A stretch of DNA of 64,000 nt from Cryptomeria japonica (lineage: Eukaryota; Streptophyta; Pinopsida; Cupressales; Cupressaceae), in assembly GCF_030272615.1 (NCBI RefSeq), contig NC_081409.1:615396755-615460754 (forward strand), in the 5' to 3' direction. Under the pieces are notes generated by a model, which searched no databases, had not been told where the DNA came from, and saw only the letters and a program-made list of their open reading frames with translations. Below are positions 1 through 12,288 of this stretch, piece after piece. How positions within the stretch are numbered: position 1 is the stretch's first letter; each line of letters begins with the position of its first letter. Made by a program: the position numbers and the translations under genes.

Positions 1-70
1 CAAATGCCTTGAGACTTATGCTAACCCTTGATCCATGCTCTCCAAATTCTCTATCAAACGCGGGGTCTTT

Positions 71-2452
71 CTACCTCATGATCTGATCCAAAAGAAAGAC
101 CTTTTCAAGGTCCCATCCAGGCCCTAGAAGCATGTCACTATTTTCTACCATCTCCCTGCCTTCCTTAGGGATGCATCTAAAGTTATCCCTATCAGAATTT
201 ATGATTTCATCATCAAATAAGTCCTTCAATGTCTCCCTAAGACAAAAAGACCTAAACTCAAGAGTGTTTACAAAACTGCCATCCACCATAAATTACCTAG
301 AGGCAATTATTCTTTCATCATGGGTCTCTTCCTTGGGGATTGTACTCGAGATGATGGCCCTGTCTGTATCATTTAGGACCTCAACTACCTCATCCTCATG
401 AAATGTGTCTCACAGGGGAGAAAGTGGTGGCACACCAGCATAAAAAACCTTCCAGTATATTAGCAAAGTCAGAGAACTTTGTTTACCCTCTCTCAACTCT
501 TCTAACTCCCTCAGTATTAGGTCGCCCTTCCTTTAATGTATCATGTTGGGATGTTCCTGGAGACAAATTCCTCAACCAGAGTTGTGCTTCCCTTCATCTT
601 ATAAAATTTTGGGGAAGTATCAATTGGCCTTTCTTCAAATTTTACCCCCTTTTCCTTGGCCTCTCTTCTAGCCATTTCAGTCTTTATGATCTCATCAGAC
701 ATTTTGACCATGAAAGACATTCTTGCAAAATCACTTTGAAAAATTGTACAAAAACCCTCAAAATTGGGATCCTCTTCCTTCCTCTCCCTTTCTAGTTTCT
801 TCAAAAACTCCCATTTCCTCCTTCTTTGGATAACTTTAGCTAGGAAAGCATTTCTGATTAAATCTTCCCTCTCATTATAGGAGTGGAAGAAGGCCTTTTC
901 TTTAGCTTATTCACCCTCATATCACTAATAAATCCTTTAGGCTCAAAATGTCTGGCTACTTAAAGCTATAATCATAAAATCAATGGGTGTTGGTGTGAAC
1001 CCACAATCCACCCCGAGTATCTAGCACAAGGCATAGTAGTTTTATTGAAGTAAGAATCCACCCCGAGTATCTAGCACAAGGCATAGTAGTTTTATTGAAG
1101 TAAGGCTCAAAACACTCCAATATGAAGGGCTCCCTCTCTGATGGTAGGATATAATCCTGAGAATTTTTGAAAAGCTTTCTCATGAAAGGATGAATGAAAT
1201 TTTTTATGTATTTATCCCTTTTAGACTGATATTCTCTCTGCAAGTTACTCTTGTTAATGCCCTTCAAGGCAAATCCATCTAAACCAAAGCATTCTACAAT
1301 ATCCTTGTGAGAGACATCGACTAAAACATGGTTGCTACCAGTCCTCATAGTTAGACTTGGTCAGTGATATGCCTTGCCCAATTCTCTAATTAGCATTGGT
1401 TCCACAAATACATTGGGCACCACTAGCTTCCCCAAATTCAAGTTCTAGGGGTTGGACAGTGGAATGGGCTTGTCCCTATTTTCATAGAAGTAATCAAAGA
1501 TGACCCACCCTCTCTCACTGGTGTAGGAATCCCTGCACCCTTCCTCTTTGTCACTGAATGTAATCTTGATGGTCTCTTGCATTGTTGAGCCTTCAAACAA
1601 TTCAAGGAGATCTTGGTGTATGCTTATGGTTTGTCTTGTTGGTCTCTGTGCAAACTTTATTTTTTTTTCTACATCTTGTTGCAACTCATCAGAAGTCATG
1701 GCTAGAGAAAGAGGGGTGGTAGGCTCTGTAGATGCCTCTATCTGAGAAGAATATTCTCCTTTAGTAGAGGTTTATCTAGGCCTTTTAGTAGCCTTGGGAG
1801 TGGGTTTCCTCACAGGGGTAGTCTCTTTAACTTGTTCTTGAAGGGTCTCCTCCTGAGGGTTCGACTCTTGAACAATTGGATCCTTGGTAGCAGGAGGGAT
1901 ATTTGTAGTAGGAATTTTTTCTATAGTAGGAGGGACCTTAGCAGAGGATGCTTCTATAGAGATGTTTTGAGCAATCCTCCTTTTTTGAGTTGGCTTCTTG
2001 GTCTTAGGAGTGGGGGCCAGTTCTTCAGAAGGTTGATTGTCAAAGACTATGACAGTAGCCTTCCTGGATGCCATCTTCTTTCTTGTTTGAGTAGTTTTCT
2101 CTTTTGGAGGGGAGCTAGCTTCATCCTCCATGGATTCCTGTTAGACAGCTTTGGGGTTTGGCTCCATAATAGGAGCATTTCCTAGCTCTGGCATGGGGGA
2201 AATCATGTCAATTGGAATAGCATGGGTTATCTCTGCTGGTGCAAAGCTAGTTCCTGTCTTATGAACATTTTCAGCAGTGGGGACTGTACAGACTCCTTGA
2301 CTGGGGATGCCATTTTGAATTCTAGGGCAAAGAGGGTTTTGAAATTTAATACAAACATAAAACCTACAGAGCCTAAGGCACACACCGAATACACTACGTA
2401 TACACACAACTAAAATAACTTCACAATGCAGGAGAATGGAGTAAAAATTCAC
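71..2452 (-). pseudogene. Broken retroelement-type ORF, function unknown
   Basis: Reading the minus strand from about 2450 down, one decayed protein can be followed through several frames. First comes a Pro/Lys/Thr-rich basic section (2131-1772). Next is a section with TSERGWVIFDYFY (1699-1445), then one with RTGSNHVLVDVSHKDIVECF (1348-about 1100), then a Lys/Glu-rich section (804-541) and a short piece at 289-71. The 1699 and 1348 pieces are in one frame, separated by stop codons; the others need frameshifts. A 50-bp duplication at 1005-1104 adds another frame break. I recognise no enzymatic motif. The layout of a low-complexity basic N-terminus followed by a globular part resembles uncharacterised ORFs carried by gymnosperm retroelements, but that is recall of style and not a match I could run. 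It may continue past position 1. Confidence 0.45.
1005..1104. repeat. 50-bp exact tandem duplication
   Basis: Two adjacent, identical 50-bp copies (1005-1054 and 1055-1104) begin AATCCACCCCGAGTATCTAG and end GAAGTAAG. Fifty is not a multiple of three, so the duplication shifts the frame of the minus-strand ORF it lies in. The copies show no differences, so it is recent relative to the decay of that ORF. Confidence 0.95.
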
Positions 2453-2828
2453 TTATTGGTTTCTACTCAACTTGAAACACTCAAGGACGCACTCATTCGC
2501 TGCAATTTTCTCTCTTCTTTTCTTTGCAACTACTCTGATTTTGCTCGGATGCAAGGTGAATAACAATTCTACTAAATTCCTTCTTTATGGCATTGCCATT
2601 CATTCATTCATGTTGAGTGAGGTATTCGTTAGTGCTGAAGTTTGAAATTCCACTGTTGATTAGGAAATGAATGCTTGAGATCATCTTTTGATGTCCCTTG
2701 ACTGATGACTTGGTGCCCTCATATGGCTCCTTTGGCCACCTTTAATTCTTCTTGAGTTTCTAAAACTTCATGTCACTCTGTCCTTTAGCCATACAAGATA
2801 ACAAGAACCTCAAAATCTTCGTGCTTGG
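2453..2828. other. No recognisable content
   Basis: Between the broken ORF and the GGATAAG array I see no coding potential, no clear repeat and no LTR ends. It may be the 5' leader of the minus-strand ORF. Confidence 0.4.
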
Positions 2829-3832
2829 TTATCCTGCACAACTTCTCACACCACTTCACTATTTTTTGCGGGATAAGATTTCCTTGTTTTTACTTTGCTT
2901 CCTTATCCCACATCACTTGGAGATATCATGTTCATCCTCATGAGATAAGTACTTTAAGTCTCTCTTCAATCGGCCTTCACTCTTCCTTATCTTGCGCTAT
3001 ATTCTCTAACCCTACTCAACCTCATGGGATAAGCTTTCAGTATACTAGCAAAGATTTCCCTTTATCTTGTGTTTCTTTTGTTTCTTTCTCCCTTGTTTCT
3101 TGAGTATGCCTCTTCTTTCTACAACACCTTTACATGGGATAAGCCTTTTGTCTTTTGCTTTAACATTTTCTTATCCAGTGACCATTTCCTTATACCTGCG
3201 AGAACGCGCGGGGTAAGGAAATCCTTATCTTTTCTTCTTATCACGCGAGCTTCAACTAACTGACAAGAACCCTCGCAAGATAAGGATTTATTCAATATCC
3301 TCTGGTCATTCTTATCCCATGTTACACCTTTATCTTCATTCCTTGCTTCTTTATTCACTGGTAGTCTGGACCTTTTTTGTCACATGAGATAAGATCTTTC
3401 CTATTTTAAAGTTGCCTTTTCTTATCCCATGACCTTTTTTTGACCACATCTTGGGCCCGCCGGATAAGAGTATCAATGCTTTGAAACTCAGCATGTTATC
3501 TCATGCAACATACTTCTTCATCTCTTCTTCTTCTCTTATGGCAATGTAACATCGCCACATGGGACAATCTCCCTTATTGATTTCCTTATATCTTTCTTAT
3601 CCTGCACAAGTAACATGTAGACTTAAAAATGGCATGGGATAATCATTTACACTTGCTACCTCACCCTTTTCTTATCTCGCATGAATTTTATGGTATCCTG
3701 AGGATGTCGTAGGATAATATTTTTTTTTGCAAATGGTTACAACCTTATCTCGTACATGCAAGACCTACCCAATTATACTCGTGAGATAACACCAGCGTAT
3801 GCACTTCCTCTAACCCACTTATCTCATATTGT
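2829..3832. repeat. Array of GGATAAG / CTTATCC modules in both orientations
   Basis: Within about 1 kb, some twenty or more copies of a word close to CATGGGATAAG occur, in direct (for example 2868, 3021, 3132, 3381, 3631) and inverted orientation (for example 2902, 3170, 3311, 3421, 3596, 3670, 3819). They are typically 20-70 bp apart. The flanking trinucleotide is usually CATG or a CG-containing variant (GCGG, CGAG, CGCGG). Spacer sequence is not conserved, so this is not a simple tandem satellite. Function unknown. The GATAA core matches plant I-box/GATA-factor sites, but array-wide conservation could equally reflect an old degenerate satellite. Confidence 0.6.
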
Positions 3833-5268
3833 TGGGATACTGAGGCCAACACTTAAGTGAAATAATTTAGCACGTGGATATTTCTTAAGGGTAGAGTGGT
3901 CATACTATGGGGCCTACCTAGGGATTTTTACAACTAAGACTTAAGACATTGGAGGGACCATAAGAATTTTATGTGACAAATATTTAGGTAACCGGTCAAA
4001 TTAAGAAACCTAACAAGCAGGGCCAATAAATCTATGACTAAGAACCCTTTTGATCATGACTTAAGGTAGGGAAACCAGGAGATGACATTCAACTACAAAA
4101 CATAACAATGCCCAGGGAAACAAAAAGAGACCTTAGCAAAATAATGCCCTCCAAAAACCCTAAACCCTAGGATTTTAAAACACAAGAGGCAGACCTAAAA
4201 GCCAAATATTGACACTCCCAACACTAGGACATTTTGCCCTGGCCCAAATATTGGGTAGGACCACGGCATGGTGCCTTGGTCATCATTGTGACAATGGTGC
4301 CATTCCATGGTCCTCCTTAATTGGGCCCTAATTTAAAACCTTTGCCCTATCCAAATTTTGAAAGGGAAACCTTGCTTCATGTTGTCTTATGTCAAAAAAT
4401 TAATATGTTTGACAAAGGGAAAGTATATAAGGAGGTCTTCCCCTCTCATTTTGGCATAAGGGAGATATAGGTGGATAATAAGAAGACATACATTCAAGCA
4501 CTCAAGCATTCAAGCATTAAGGCTTTCATCATCAAGCATTTCTAGAGGTCTTCAAGGCTGCATATTCTTCATCTATCCATTATGGAGCAACATTACATCA
4601 TTCATTTGCAAGCATGTGTGTGTGATTAGAGTTTTTTCATGTTCATGTCATTTCATACAACATATGTTATTACATTCAAGAAGAAAAGCATCATTATCAT
4701 TCATTGCAGATCTGAGGTATATCTATCCATCATTTATTTCAAGTATTTGCAATATTTCATTCAAGGTTGATTCTGAACCAAGGTTTGACTTAGGCAAACC
4801 CGTATTCCCAACCTGTTTTCCCTTCTTTATGTGTGCACAAAACAAGTACAAAGTTGTACTCTTCAGGATAGGCATTATTTGTAGAGACTCAACCCTCTTT
4901 AGTGTGTGAAAAAATAGAAAGACCAGGGCAACCACCACCATAGTCCTGACATTTTTGGAGCTTTTTTGGGGATCGGGTCTAAATCAGCATATGTTGCTTA
5001 GATCAAAGTGCGTGTGAAAATCCTACATCTATAGCTCACTGTTTTCTTAGTTTTACCTTCATTTTCAACACTTTACCTAGTTTCAGCAATTCAATTTACA
5101 AAAGAGGAATAAACCTATCACACAATCAACCCCAAATCCATTCAGTATTCAATCCTTTTCTGATTTGTGACTGAATCTAGTGTATTCCAATTCTTGTTTT
5201 AAATGTAATGGTAAATTAGTGGTTTTTCATCCCTCTAATAGTTGAAACCATAATTTTTCACCATTACA
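3830..5268 (+). mobile_element. LTR-like copy, plus orientation, related to element A LTR
   Basis: This segment matches the LTR of element A in reverse orientation at three places: the GGTCCTCCTTAATT block near 4310, the TATA region TATATAAGGAGG at 4424-4435 followed by CCCTCTCATTTT, and the block GGTTTGACTTAGGCAAACCC near 4780. Proposed ends are TGTTGGGATACTG (3830) and CACCATTACA (5268), the latter resembling the end of element B LTR. No target-site duplication is visible and the right boundary carries no PBS, so the ends are tentative and this may be a solo or truncated LTR. Confidence 0.5.
4424..4435 (+). promoter_or_regulatory. TATA-box region of an LTR promoter
   Basis: TATATAAGGAGG is followed by a C/T-rich stretch. 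The equivalent position in element A LTRs reads TATAAAAGGAGG on the minus strand (6510-6499 and 21104-21093), again followed by CCCTCTCATTTT. Conservation in separate copies supports this as the Pol II start region of the LTR family. Confidence 0.5.
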
Positions 5269-5642
5269 CAAAGATACCTCCATTCAAAGGTATTCAAGGA
5301 CCTTTGGATGAAAGTATGTCATTTTCACAATTTAAAAAAATATTTTCAAACAAAATTAATTTTCATAAATAGAGAAAAGGGATCTTCATTTCAAGGTCCC
5401 TTTATATTCTTTTAGTGATAATTTCCATAAAAGGAATAAAAAAAGTACCTTCAATCAATGGTCTATTTTTTTTTATTTATAGAAATTACCTTCATTCAAA
5501 GGTTTTCTTACATTTTCAACTTTTAAATGAAGGTCAAACTTTAAATGAAGTTATTTTTTTACTCACCTTTGAACAAAGGTACCTTCATTATCTATAAATA
5601 ATACCTTTAAACAAAGGTACCTTCATTGAAACAAATAACTTT
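5269..5642. repeat. Cluster of palindromic ACCTTCATTCAAAGGT-like words
   Basis: About ten related words occur in 370 bp, including ACCTCCATTCAAAGGT (5277), GACCTTTGGATGAAAG (5309), TACCTTCATTCAAAGG (about 5490), and CAAAGGTACCTTCATT twice (about 5575 and 5613). The word is close to its own reverse complement, so neighbouring copies can pair; CATTCAAAGGT near 5281 can fold with ACCTTTGGATG near 5310. No ORF. It lies between the plus-strand LTR and element A. Confidence 0.55.
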
Positions 5643-6851
5643 TGTTTAGGGTGAAAATTGGGGATTGGGATTTAATATAATAAAACCACTAAATTAACCT
5701 AATTAACCCAATACATTGAAAGAGGAGTGAACCCAATAGATCTAGCAAAAATGAAAATAAGAAAAGGGATGAAATTATGATTGGATTCATTGGTGAAAAA
5801 TAATAATCCTCTTTCTTAGTTGAAAATCGGATTACAGATGTGAAATTAGGGTAAAAGTATGAATAATTGAAGTAAACTGGCAAAAACAAACTGCTTCAAA
5901 TATCCCGCAAAGCCACAAATTAAGATGTGGGAAAAAGAAGATGTTTAGAACTTATTCCCAGAAGTTCGACCTGATTTTTCAAAACCAGGTAGCACAAATT
6001 CTTCGTGGTCCTCTAAATGTTCCTCTGTTAAAAGATGAACCTATTTGTCACTATTGATTATGTCAAAACTCCTTATTATAGCTCTTCAACCTATTTCTTG
6101 CACACAAAAGGAGAGGGAAATATGTTTGGGATAGGGGTTTGCCTTAGGTCAAACTCTGGTTTTCGAATTAACCTTAAAATTGAAATATGAATTGAAATGG
6201 AAATTGCTGTAAAATGCTTTCCTTTTGAGGGAAAGGCCAAATCTGAAAAAAGAGTGTTGATAAAATGTAATATACCTTGATGAAGTTGTGTTTGATCCTC
6301 ATGCAAGAGAATTAGGATGTCTTGTAAAATTCCTTCAAAGAAGATTGAACATGGATGCCATCTTGAATGTGTAAACTTGAATTTACTTTTGCTCCAATGT
6401 TTGATTAATGACAGATTCCTTGCTCACTTGAATTCGCTAGAGTGTAATTGAGATCTTGATTTTAGTTTTCTTTTAAGTTTTCAAATGAGAGGGATATACC
6501 TCCTTTTATACTGGACTGCACAAAAATTAGTTCAATTTCTAGAGTAGGCTGACATGAGGTTTAATTTCCCACTCACTTGAAGTGACTGTCATGGGGACCC
6601 AAAATTGGTCTTAATTAGGAGGACCATGGTGTACCACGCCTTGGTCTTGAGGTAGGAATAGGGTGCCCAATGCCCTAGTCCTAAGAATCATAATTCAAGC
6701 ATGAGGTGGATATAATGAATGTGATGGAAATGTGAGGTTTATAAGCGGTGTAAGAAGAATCAAGGCACACATCAGGCATCGATCATTGAAGCACCAAAGT
6801 GAGGTCTAGGTGAGGACAAAATTGTATGCGGATACAATTTATGATGCTACA
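5643..6851 (-). repeat. Element A left LTR (3' LTR)
   Basis: Begins TGTTTAGGGTG and ends GATGCTACA on the plus strand, and aligns along its length with 20276-21411. It carries a minus-strand TATA region at 6510-6499. The conserved block AGGTCAAACTCTGG near 6147 also occurs, slightly changed, in element B LTRs, so A and B are related families. Confidence 0.85.
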
Positions 6852-6868
6852 TTTAGCCCCCACTTTAG
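6852..6868 (-). other. Polypurine tract of element A
   Basis: On the minus strand the sequence just upstream of the 3' LTR reads AAAGTGGGGGCTAAA. The identical core precedes the 3' LTR of element B (12303-12289). Position and purine content fit the second-strand primer of LTR elements. Confidence 0.75.
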
Positions 6869-8136
6869 CAGGAGTATGAGGCCAAGAATACTCATGGTAA
6901 AGTATAAAATTGCATTGAAAAAAATTCACCAAGATATCCAAGAGATGAGATACACCAAGCCTCCAAGGACTTTAGGATATTACTACTCGAATATCAATAT
7001 AAAAGGGACAACACATGAAATGAAAGAAAGAGAGAACATGACTACACGGGCCTAGTAATAATTGCTTACTATGAGTCATGAAAAAAGAAAAATACCAAAT
7101 TACAAAGAAAAAGGCTCAGTTTGCAAAGTAACTTGAGTATGGAAAACATGTCATAGTGTGTGCAATAAGTGTAACATTGAGCTGAGTGTATGCCCCCACA
7201 TTAAAGAGATTGCAAATGCCTTATCGAGAGAAATTTCTTTAAGGTAGCATGCATCCAAAAAGACAACCATGTTACCACAATGAGATGAGCACAAGAAAGG
7301 AAACATCAAAAGATAAAGGTCACAAAACACATAGGAAAAGTCAAATAAGGGATCCACTAACTTTAGGGTCAGTATGCTCTTATTATAAATAATTTATATC
7401 AAAAATATTTGTATTGAATTGATCTCATCCCCCAAAGGTAGTGGAACTACAAAAATAATGGAAGAAGAGCACAAGTGTCTTTTTTATTCAACATGGAAGA
7501 GACCAAAAAGAGATCTTAGTGCTTTGCATCATCCTAAAGTAGACACACAAGAGCACAACATGTTGAAGAATTGAGATTCAAGTAGAGGAATTTCACAACA
7601 GATTCGATCTCTTTACTACCTTGCACCATTGAAGTAACAAGGTTCATCCAAATAAAACCTAGTATTACACAAACATATCAAGCAACACATCATGGGGGAA
7701 GCACATTACTAACAAGGAAACACACAAAAGAGAATCCACGACATGAATGAAGCTAGTGAAGCAACTGAATTGCCTCCCAATATTGTCAAACATCATTTAG
7801 GGATGGTGGACAAGATGCAAGAGGACCCACTACAAGTTCCAATTAAGGACCATACTCTAATGATGATTCAATTTGTTTTTTCACTAGGAGCTAGGGTTAA
7901 TGCTTTTGAAAAATGTGAAGATTAACTCCTGATTGATCTTAACAAGTTCATACATATCATTAGAATCATTAGAATAAACATTTTTAGAATGAACAACATT
8001 ATCATCATCCATAGCATCATCTAGATTAATAAAAATAGTATCTCTAATGTGAAAAGAAGTTTGAACCATAATTTTTCTTAAGCATTTTTAATTTAGGTGA
8101 TTTGATGTGAACTTCCTCCCTAGGGTTAGGAGAAGG
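6869..8136 (-). other. Element A 3' non-coding region
   Basis: About 1.25 kb lies between the end of gag-pro and the polypurine tract. It has no convincing ORF. A segment around 7165-7260 is also present at about 12585-12660 in element B (shared words GCCTTATCG, ATTTCTTTAAGGTAG and ATGCCCCCA), so part of this non-coding region is conserved between the two families. No pol domain is present. Confidence 0.55.
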
Positions 8137-10356
8137 CTAGACAAATGAGATCAAGTCAATATTTGGCATCTTTGGGGAGGAAATAGTTTGGGAAGAAAGC
8201 TTATGATCCTTAGCACAATATCTCCGTTGGTTTTCTCTTGCACAATGATTCCTTTTAGTTTTAGTCGAGACTTCTGAAGTTTTAGGATCAATGGACATAA
8301 GCTTTGTTTCTTCCCTTATAGGAGGAGGAATAGAAGAAACCCTAATAGATTGAGAGAGTGTGGACGCCAAACACTTTCTTTTATAGGAAAAAAGAGGCGG
8401 GAATAATGCATGTATAGGAGGAATAGAAGGTGTAAGAAAAATAATGGGTCCATTATGAGCAGAAGAGATATTCATAGATGTAGGGTCTCTAAATTTACTT
8501 AAGGACATGGTCACCTCATTTTTCTTATTTTGATAGGATAAGAGAAGGATTTCATTTAGAGGCTTAAGAGGCTTAGGAGGCTTAGGTTATTTAGGCCAAA
8601 CATAATCAAGAGTGAATTTTCCATGCTTTGTTGTGGGTTGGTAGAGGCTATGATTAATTGTTATGATAGTGCCATTATGAGGGAATTTCAAATATTTATG
8701 GGTTGTAGAAGGGATAGATTTCATGGAAGAGAGCCAAGGATGTCCCAACTTTGCATGAAACTGACCCAATATAGGAATAATAGCAAAGGTGACATCTAAG
8801 CACTTAGTACCAACCTCAATGGGAAGAGTAATGGAATCAATACTAGGACAAGAGAAACCATCATACACCTTGACCATAACATCAGATTTATTATATGTAA
8901 CTTGATACAATTGTAAAATATAAAGATATTATTCGGTAATCACATTCACCATACACACTAGATCAATAAGCACCCCTCATGAGAGTTTGTCTTTGATCTT
9001 CATAGTGATATATAATGAGACATCAGGTGCAAAAATAGTCTCACTAGGATCAAAAGTGATACACTAGTCTTTTGGAGGTGTAGGTTTGTCAACAAGGTTC
9101 CCAAAATTATTACTCTAAACCAAGGTCATTAGGAGAAAAATCAAAGACTCGGACACAACAACATTGGTAGAATGAGAAGGCGATGGATTGGTAAAGATTT
9201 GGAGGTTTTGGTTAGGAGGAGCTATAGATTTATTTCCTTTGTCATTAACATTGGCTACAGATATAATATTGTTATCAATAAATTCTTGAATCTTATCTCT
9301 CAGCTTGTAATACTTAATAGTATCATGACCAAGTTGAAAATGATATTGACAAAAATCTTTGGGATTATGGTGAAGTTTCAATACATTAGAATTCATTAAC
9401 CTCAACATTATAGTATACAAAGATTTATAAAGAGGAGTTAATTCTTTTCTAAAGTATTTGGATAAAGAGGCCACACCTGATTTCGTGGCTGCCACTTGAG
9501 TGTTGAAATTATCATTGAACTTGATGAAACCTTTTTAGGATTTGAACTTCACAAATGATTTTTTAATACTCTCATTCTTATCAATCAGAGCCATTAAAGA
9601 AGATGATTCATATAGAATCACTTGAAGTTGATAATTATGAAGCATTGTACACAATTGTGTAAAGGAAGTAAACTCAAAAAATAAAAGCTTATCTCCAATA
9701 TATTTTTGTAAATTAGCAATAAACATTCTTTGAACATCATGATCAAGCACTTCATAAGCAATTAGAGATTGCAAATGTTTATATCTACCAATAAAATCAG
9801 GCACTTTTTCTTAAACTCCTTGCTTATACCGAGTCAAAAAATCAAAGTAATCTTAGGACCAATGTTATTTTGAAATTGTTGAATGAAAACATTAACCAAT
9901 TGTTGAAGTGAAGTAATAGAATAAGGAGGCAAATAACAATAAATACCATTGAAAAGGTTTATTCATAAATGTTCTAGTGAATAATTTAGCCTTAAGTCTT
10001 TGGTCATGGGCAAAATCACTACACAAGTTTTGAAATGTCTTCACATGAGTAAAGGGGTCACCTTTTCCATCATAAAACTCTAATTGAGGGACTTCCATAT
10101 GTTTAGGAGGAACCACACAGGAAATTTCATTGGATAGCAGGCTCGCTACATCAAATGTGGGAACACTGAATTTGGATTGAGTAATGGAAGCCAATTGATG
10201 TTATAGGGATGTATCATTTTGGGCTAGGTTATTGATGGTTGCTTCGGTGAATGGATTGAAATTGGACATGTTAGATTGTGATGGAGTAATATTCTTGTAT
10301 ATAGGTGGAGCTTGAGAATATAGAGGTGGAACATTGTTGGAAGCATGATCTTGTAT
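8137..10356 (-). pseudogene. Element A gag (central/C-terminal) and retropepsin-like protease
   Basis: In order on the minus strand: gag core at 10194-9892, with MEVPQLEFYDGKGDPFTHVK and HDQRLKAKLFTRTF typical of the Gypsy Retrotrans_gag family. The gag tail follows at 9804-9535. Next is the short CQYHFQLGHDTIKYYKLRD segment (9495-9115), which replaces the usual zinc knuckle in this gag type. Then comes a protease-like domain (about 9000-8587) with LGHPWLSSM and a Pro/Ser-rich C-terminus (8514-8137) ending near KTKRNHCAREN. Stops and frameshifts break it. At the protease active-site position it reads LIDLVCMVN instead of a D-S/T-G triad. The N-terminus lies at 19103-19909, across the inserted elements. 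Confidence 0.85.
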
Positions 10357-11132
10357 TGTTGTCATTGATATCAAACCTTATTATTCAGATTGATGTTTGT
10401 TTGGATATGCTCTTGGTTGTTGCAAATTGTGTTTTTTGTTGTTGTTAATGTTTTTGGTGTTGGTTGTGTAATCTTTTATTCAAGATGTTTTGGAAAGCTT
10501 TTGGTGCCCTCCAAATAAGTTATTGATTATGTAACGGTTTAGTGGATCATATTCTTTTGGTTTGGATATGTGTTGGAAGTTGTGTTGAGATTTTTTTTGG
10601 ATCTCACTATGACGTGTGGATATCCACATAGAGTATTTTGTATAGAAGGAGGTTATGTGGCTAACTGGTTGTTATTTCTAAATGTTAGATATGGTAATGG
10701 ATTTGGAGAATGTGTTAGCATGTACACATCATTGGATAAATTATGGAAGGATATATGGCAATATGTTTTGCTTCCCTCTTTCTCCTCAAGTGGGCCGATT
10801 TGAGTGTTTTAGATCTGGGTGGCTTATTTTGTGTAATATTCCTTATTCTATTTTGGTTGACCCTTAATTAGGTTTTCAATGTTGTATCTCATATTTAAGA
10901 TGTGAAAATGGATGAATTGTGATGTGATGGAAATTTGATTGTGTGGGAAGTGTAGATGAATGATATGCAAGCAGATTTGAGTTTATAGTTGTGTGAAAGT
11001 CAGTTTGAGAAGAGATTTGAAGGTGATATATTTTGAAAGATAGTGTGTTGTGACAATGAATTTTATCAGAGATGTTTACCATGATGTTGGTTTCTTGATT
11101 CAATTGTTCAAGGATAATTTCATGTTCAAGAG

Positions 11133-12288
11133 TGTAATGTGGAAAAAGGTGAATAATGAGATCTAGAGGAAAGATTTTCTTCCCTCCGAGGAGATGAAAT
11201 TTTCACTTCGGATTTCCCTTCAAACACTTTTCTCGCATTACATTAGAAGAGGGGGGGAAATGCACTAGATTCAACCTCCAGAGAAGAAGATTGAATTCTG
11301 AATAATATAAGAATAGTGAATTAATCCCCTCTTTTGGAATGAGATTTGAACTGATTGAATTGTGTGCTTATGACCAAGTGAAAAAGCGACAAAGATATGA
11401 TTATAACTCAAGATAGAAGCATATGATGAAGTTGTGGACCTAGATCTGACAATAATATGTCGAGACAAAGCCGTCCTGTGAATTTAAGGAAAAGTTGTGC
11501 AGATCATGGTGAAAGTGTACACGATCCTCCGAAAAATCAGCGAAACGAAAAGGGTTTTTCTGCCTCTACAAACGGAGTCCAAATCTGAAAGTATAGCTAT
11601 GCACTTGCAAGCTACACACAAAAAAGAGAGGAAAAGGGGTTGGTATTGGGGGTTTGCCTTCAGGTCAAACCCTAGTTTTAAAATTAGCCAAATGATGAAA
11701 GAAAGTACTTGCAAGTAAATATAAATGAAAGACTGAAATGTAAATCACCTCAAGGGAGGTTGTAGATAGAATGTAGGTAGATTTTATTGTATTGAATTGA
11801 ATGTTGAAAGGGATCTCCTCTTCAATGGTTGAATCCTTGACTTGAAGGGAGACTTGAGAATGCTCAATGATGGAAAGGAATGCTTGAATGCTCTTGAATG
11901 CTTGATATCATGCCCACCTTATCGCTTCTTGAACTTATGCAAAATGGGAGGGTGAATGTGACTTATATACTTATAAATTAGGGTTAATTGACTAATTTTC
12001 CATCATAGGCTGACACTAGGGGATTTTTCCCGCTCAATTCACAACCACAAAAGCATAATTTGAAGGGCCCTGCCCCAAAATAGGGCAGGGGATAGAAGCG
12101 CCACGCCTCTATCCTGCCCTTTTTTCTAGGACAAAATGTAGTTCGAGCAGTATGAAGGGCAAGAAAGATGCATCTTTCAGGTTTCAAGCAAGTCTTGGGT
12201 CTTCACTCAAGCTTAGGGATTTTATTTGCATGCGTGAGGACCCTAATGTGGTTTCAAATTGCAAGGGTCACAATTTTATGACACTACA
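11133..12288 (-). repeat. Element B left LTR (3' LTR)
   Basis: 1,156 bp, starting TGTAATGTGGAAAAAGG and ending GACACTACA. A minus-strand TATA-like GTATATAAGT lies at 11970-11961. It differs from the right LTR mainly by substitutions and by the absence of an approximately 19-bp insertion that the right copy has near 18225. Confidence 0.93.

Noticed and set aside
2825-3358. Open frames on both strands in the GGATAAG region
   Set aside because: Low-complexity, overlapping on both strands and unrelated to any domain; they follow the repeat words.
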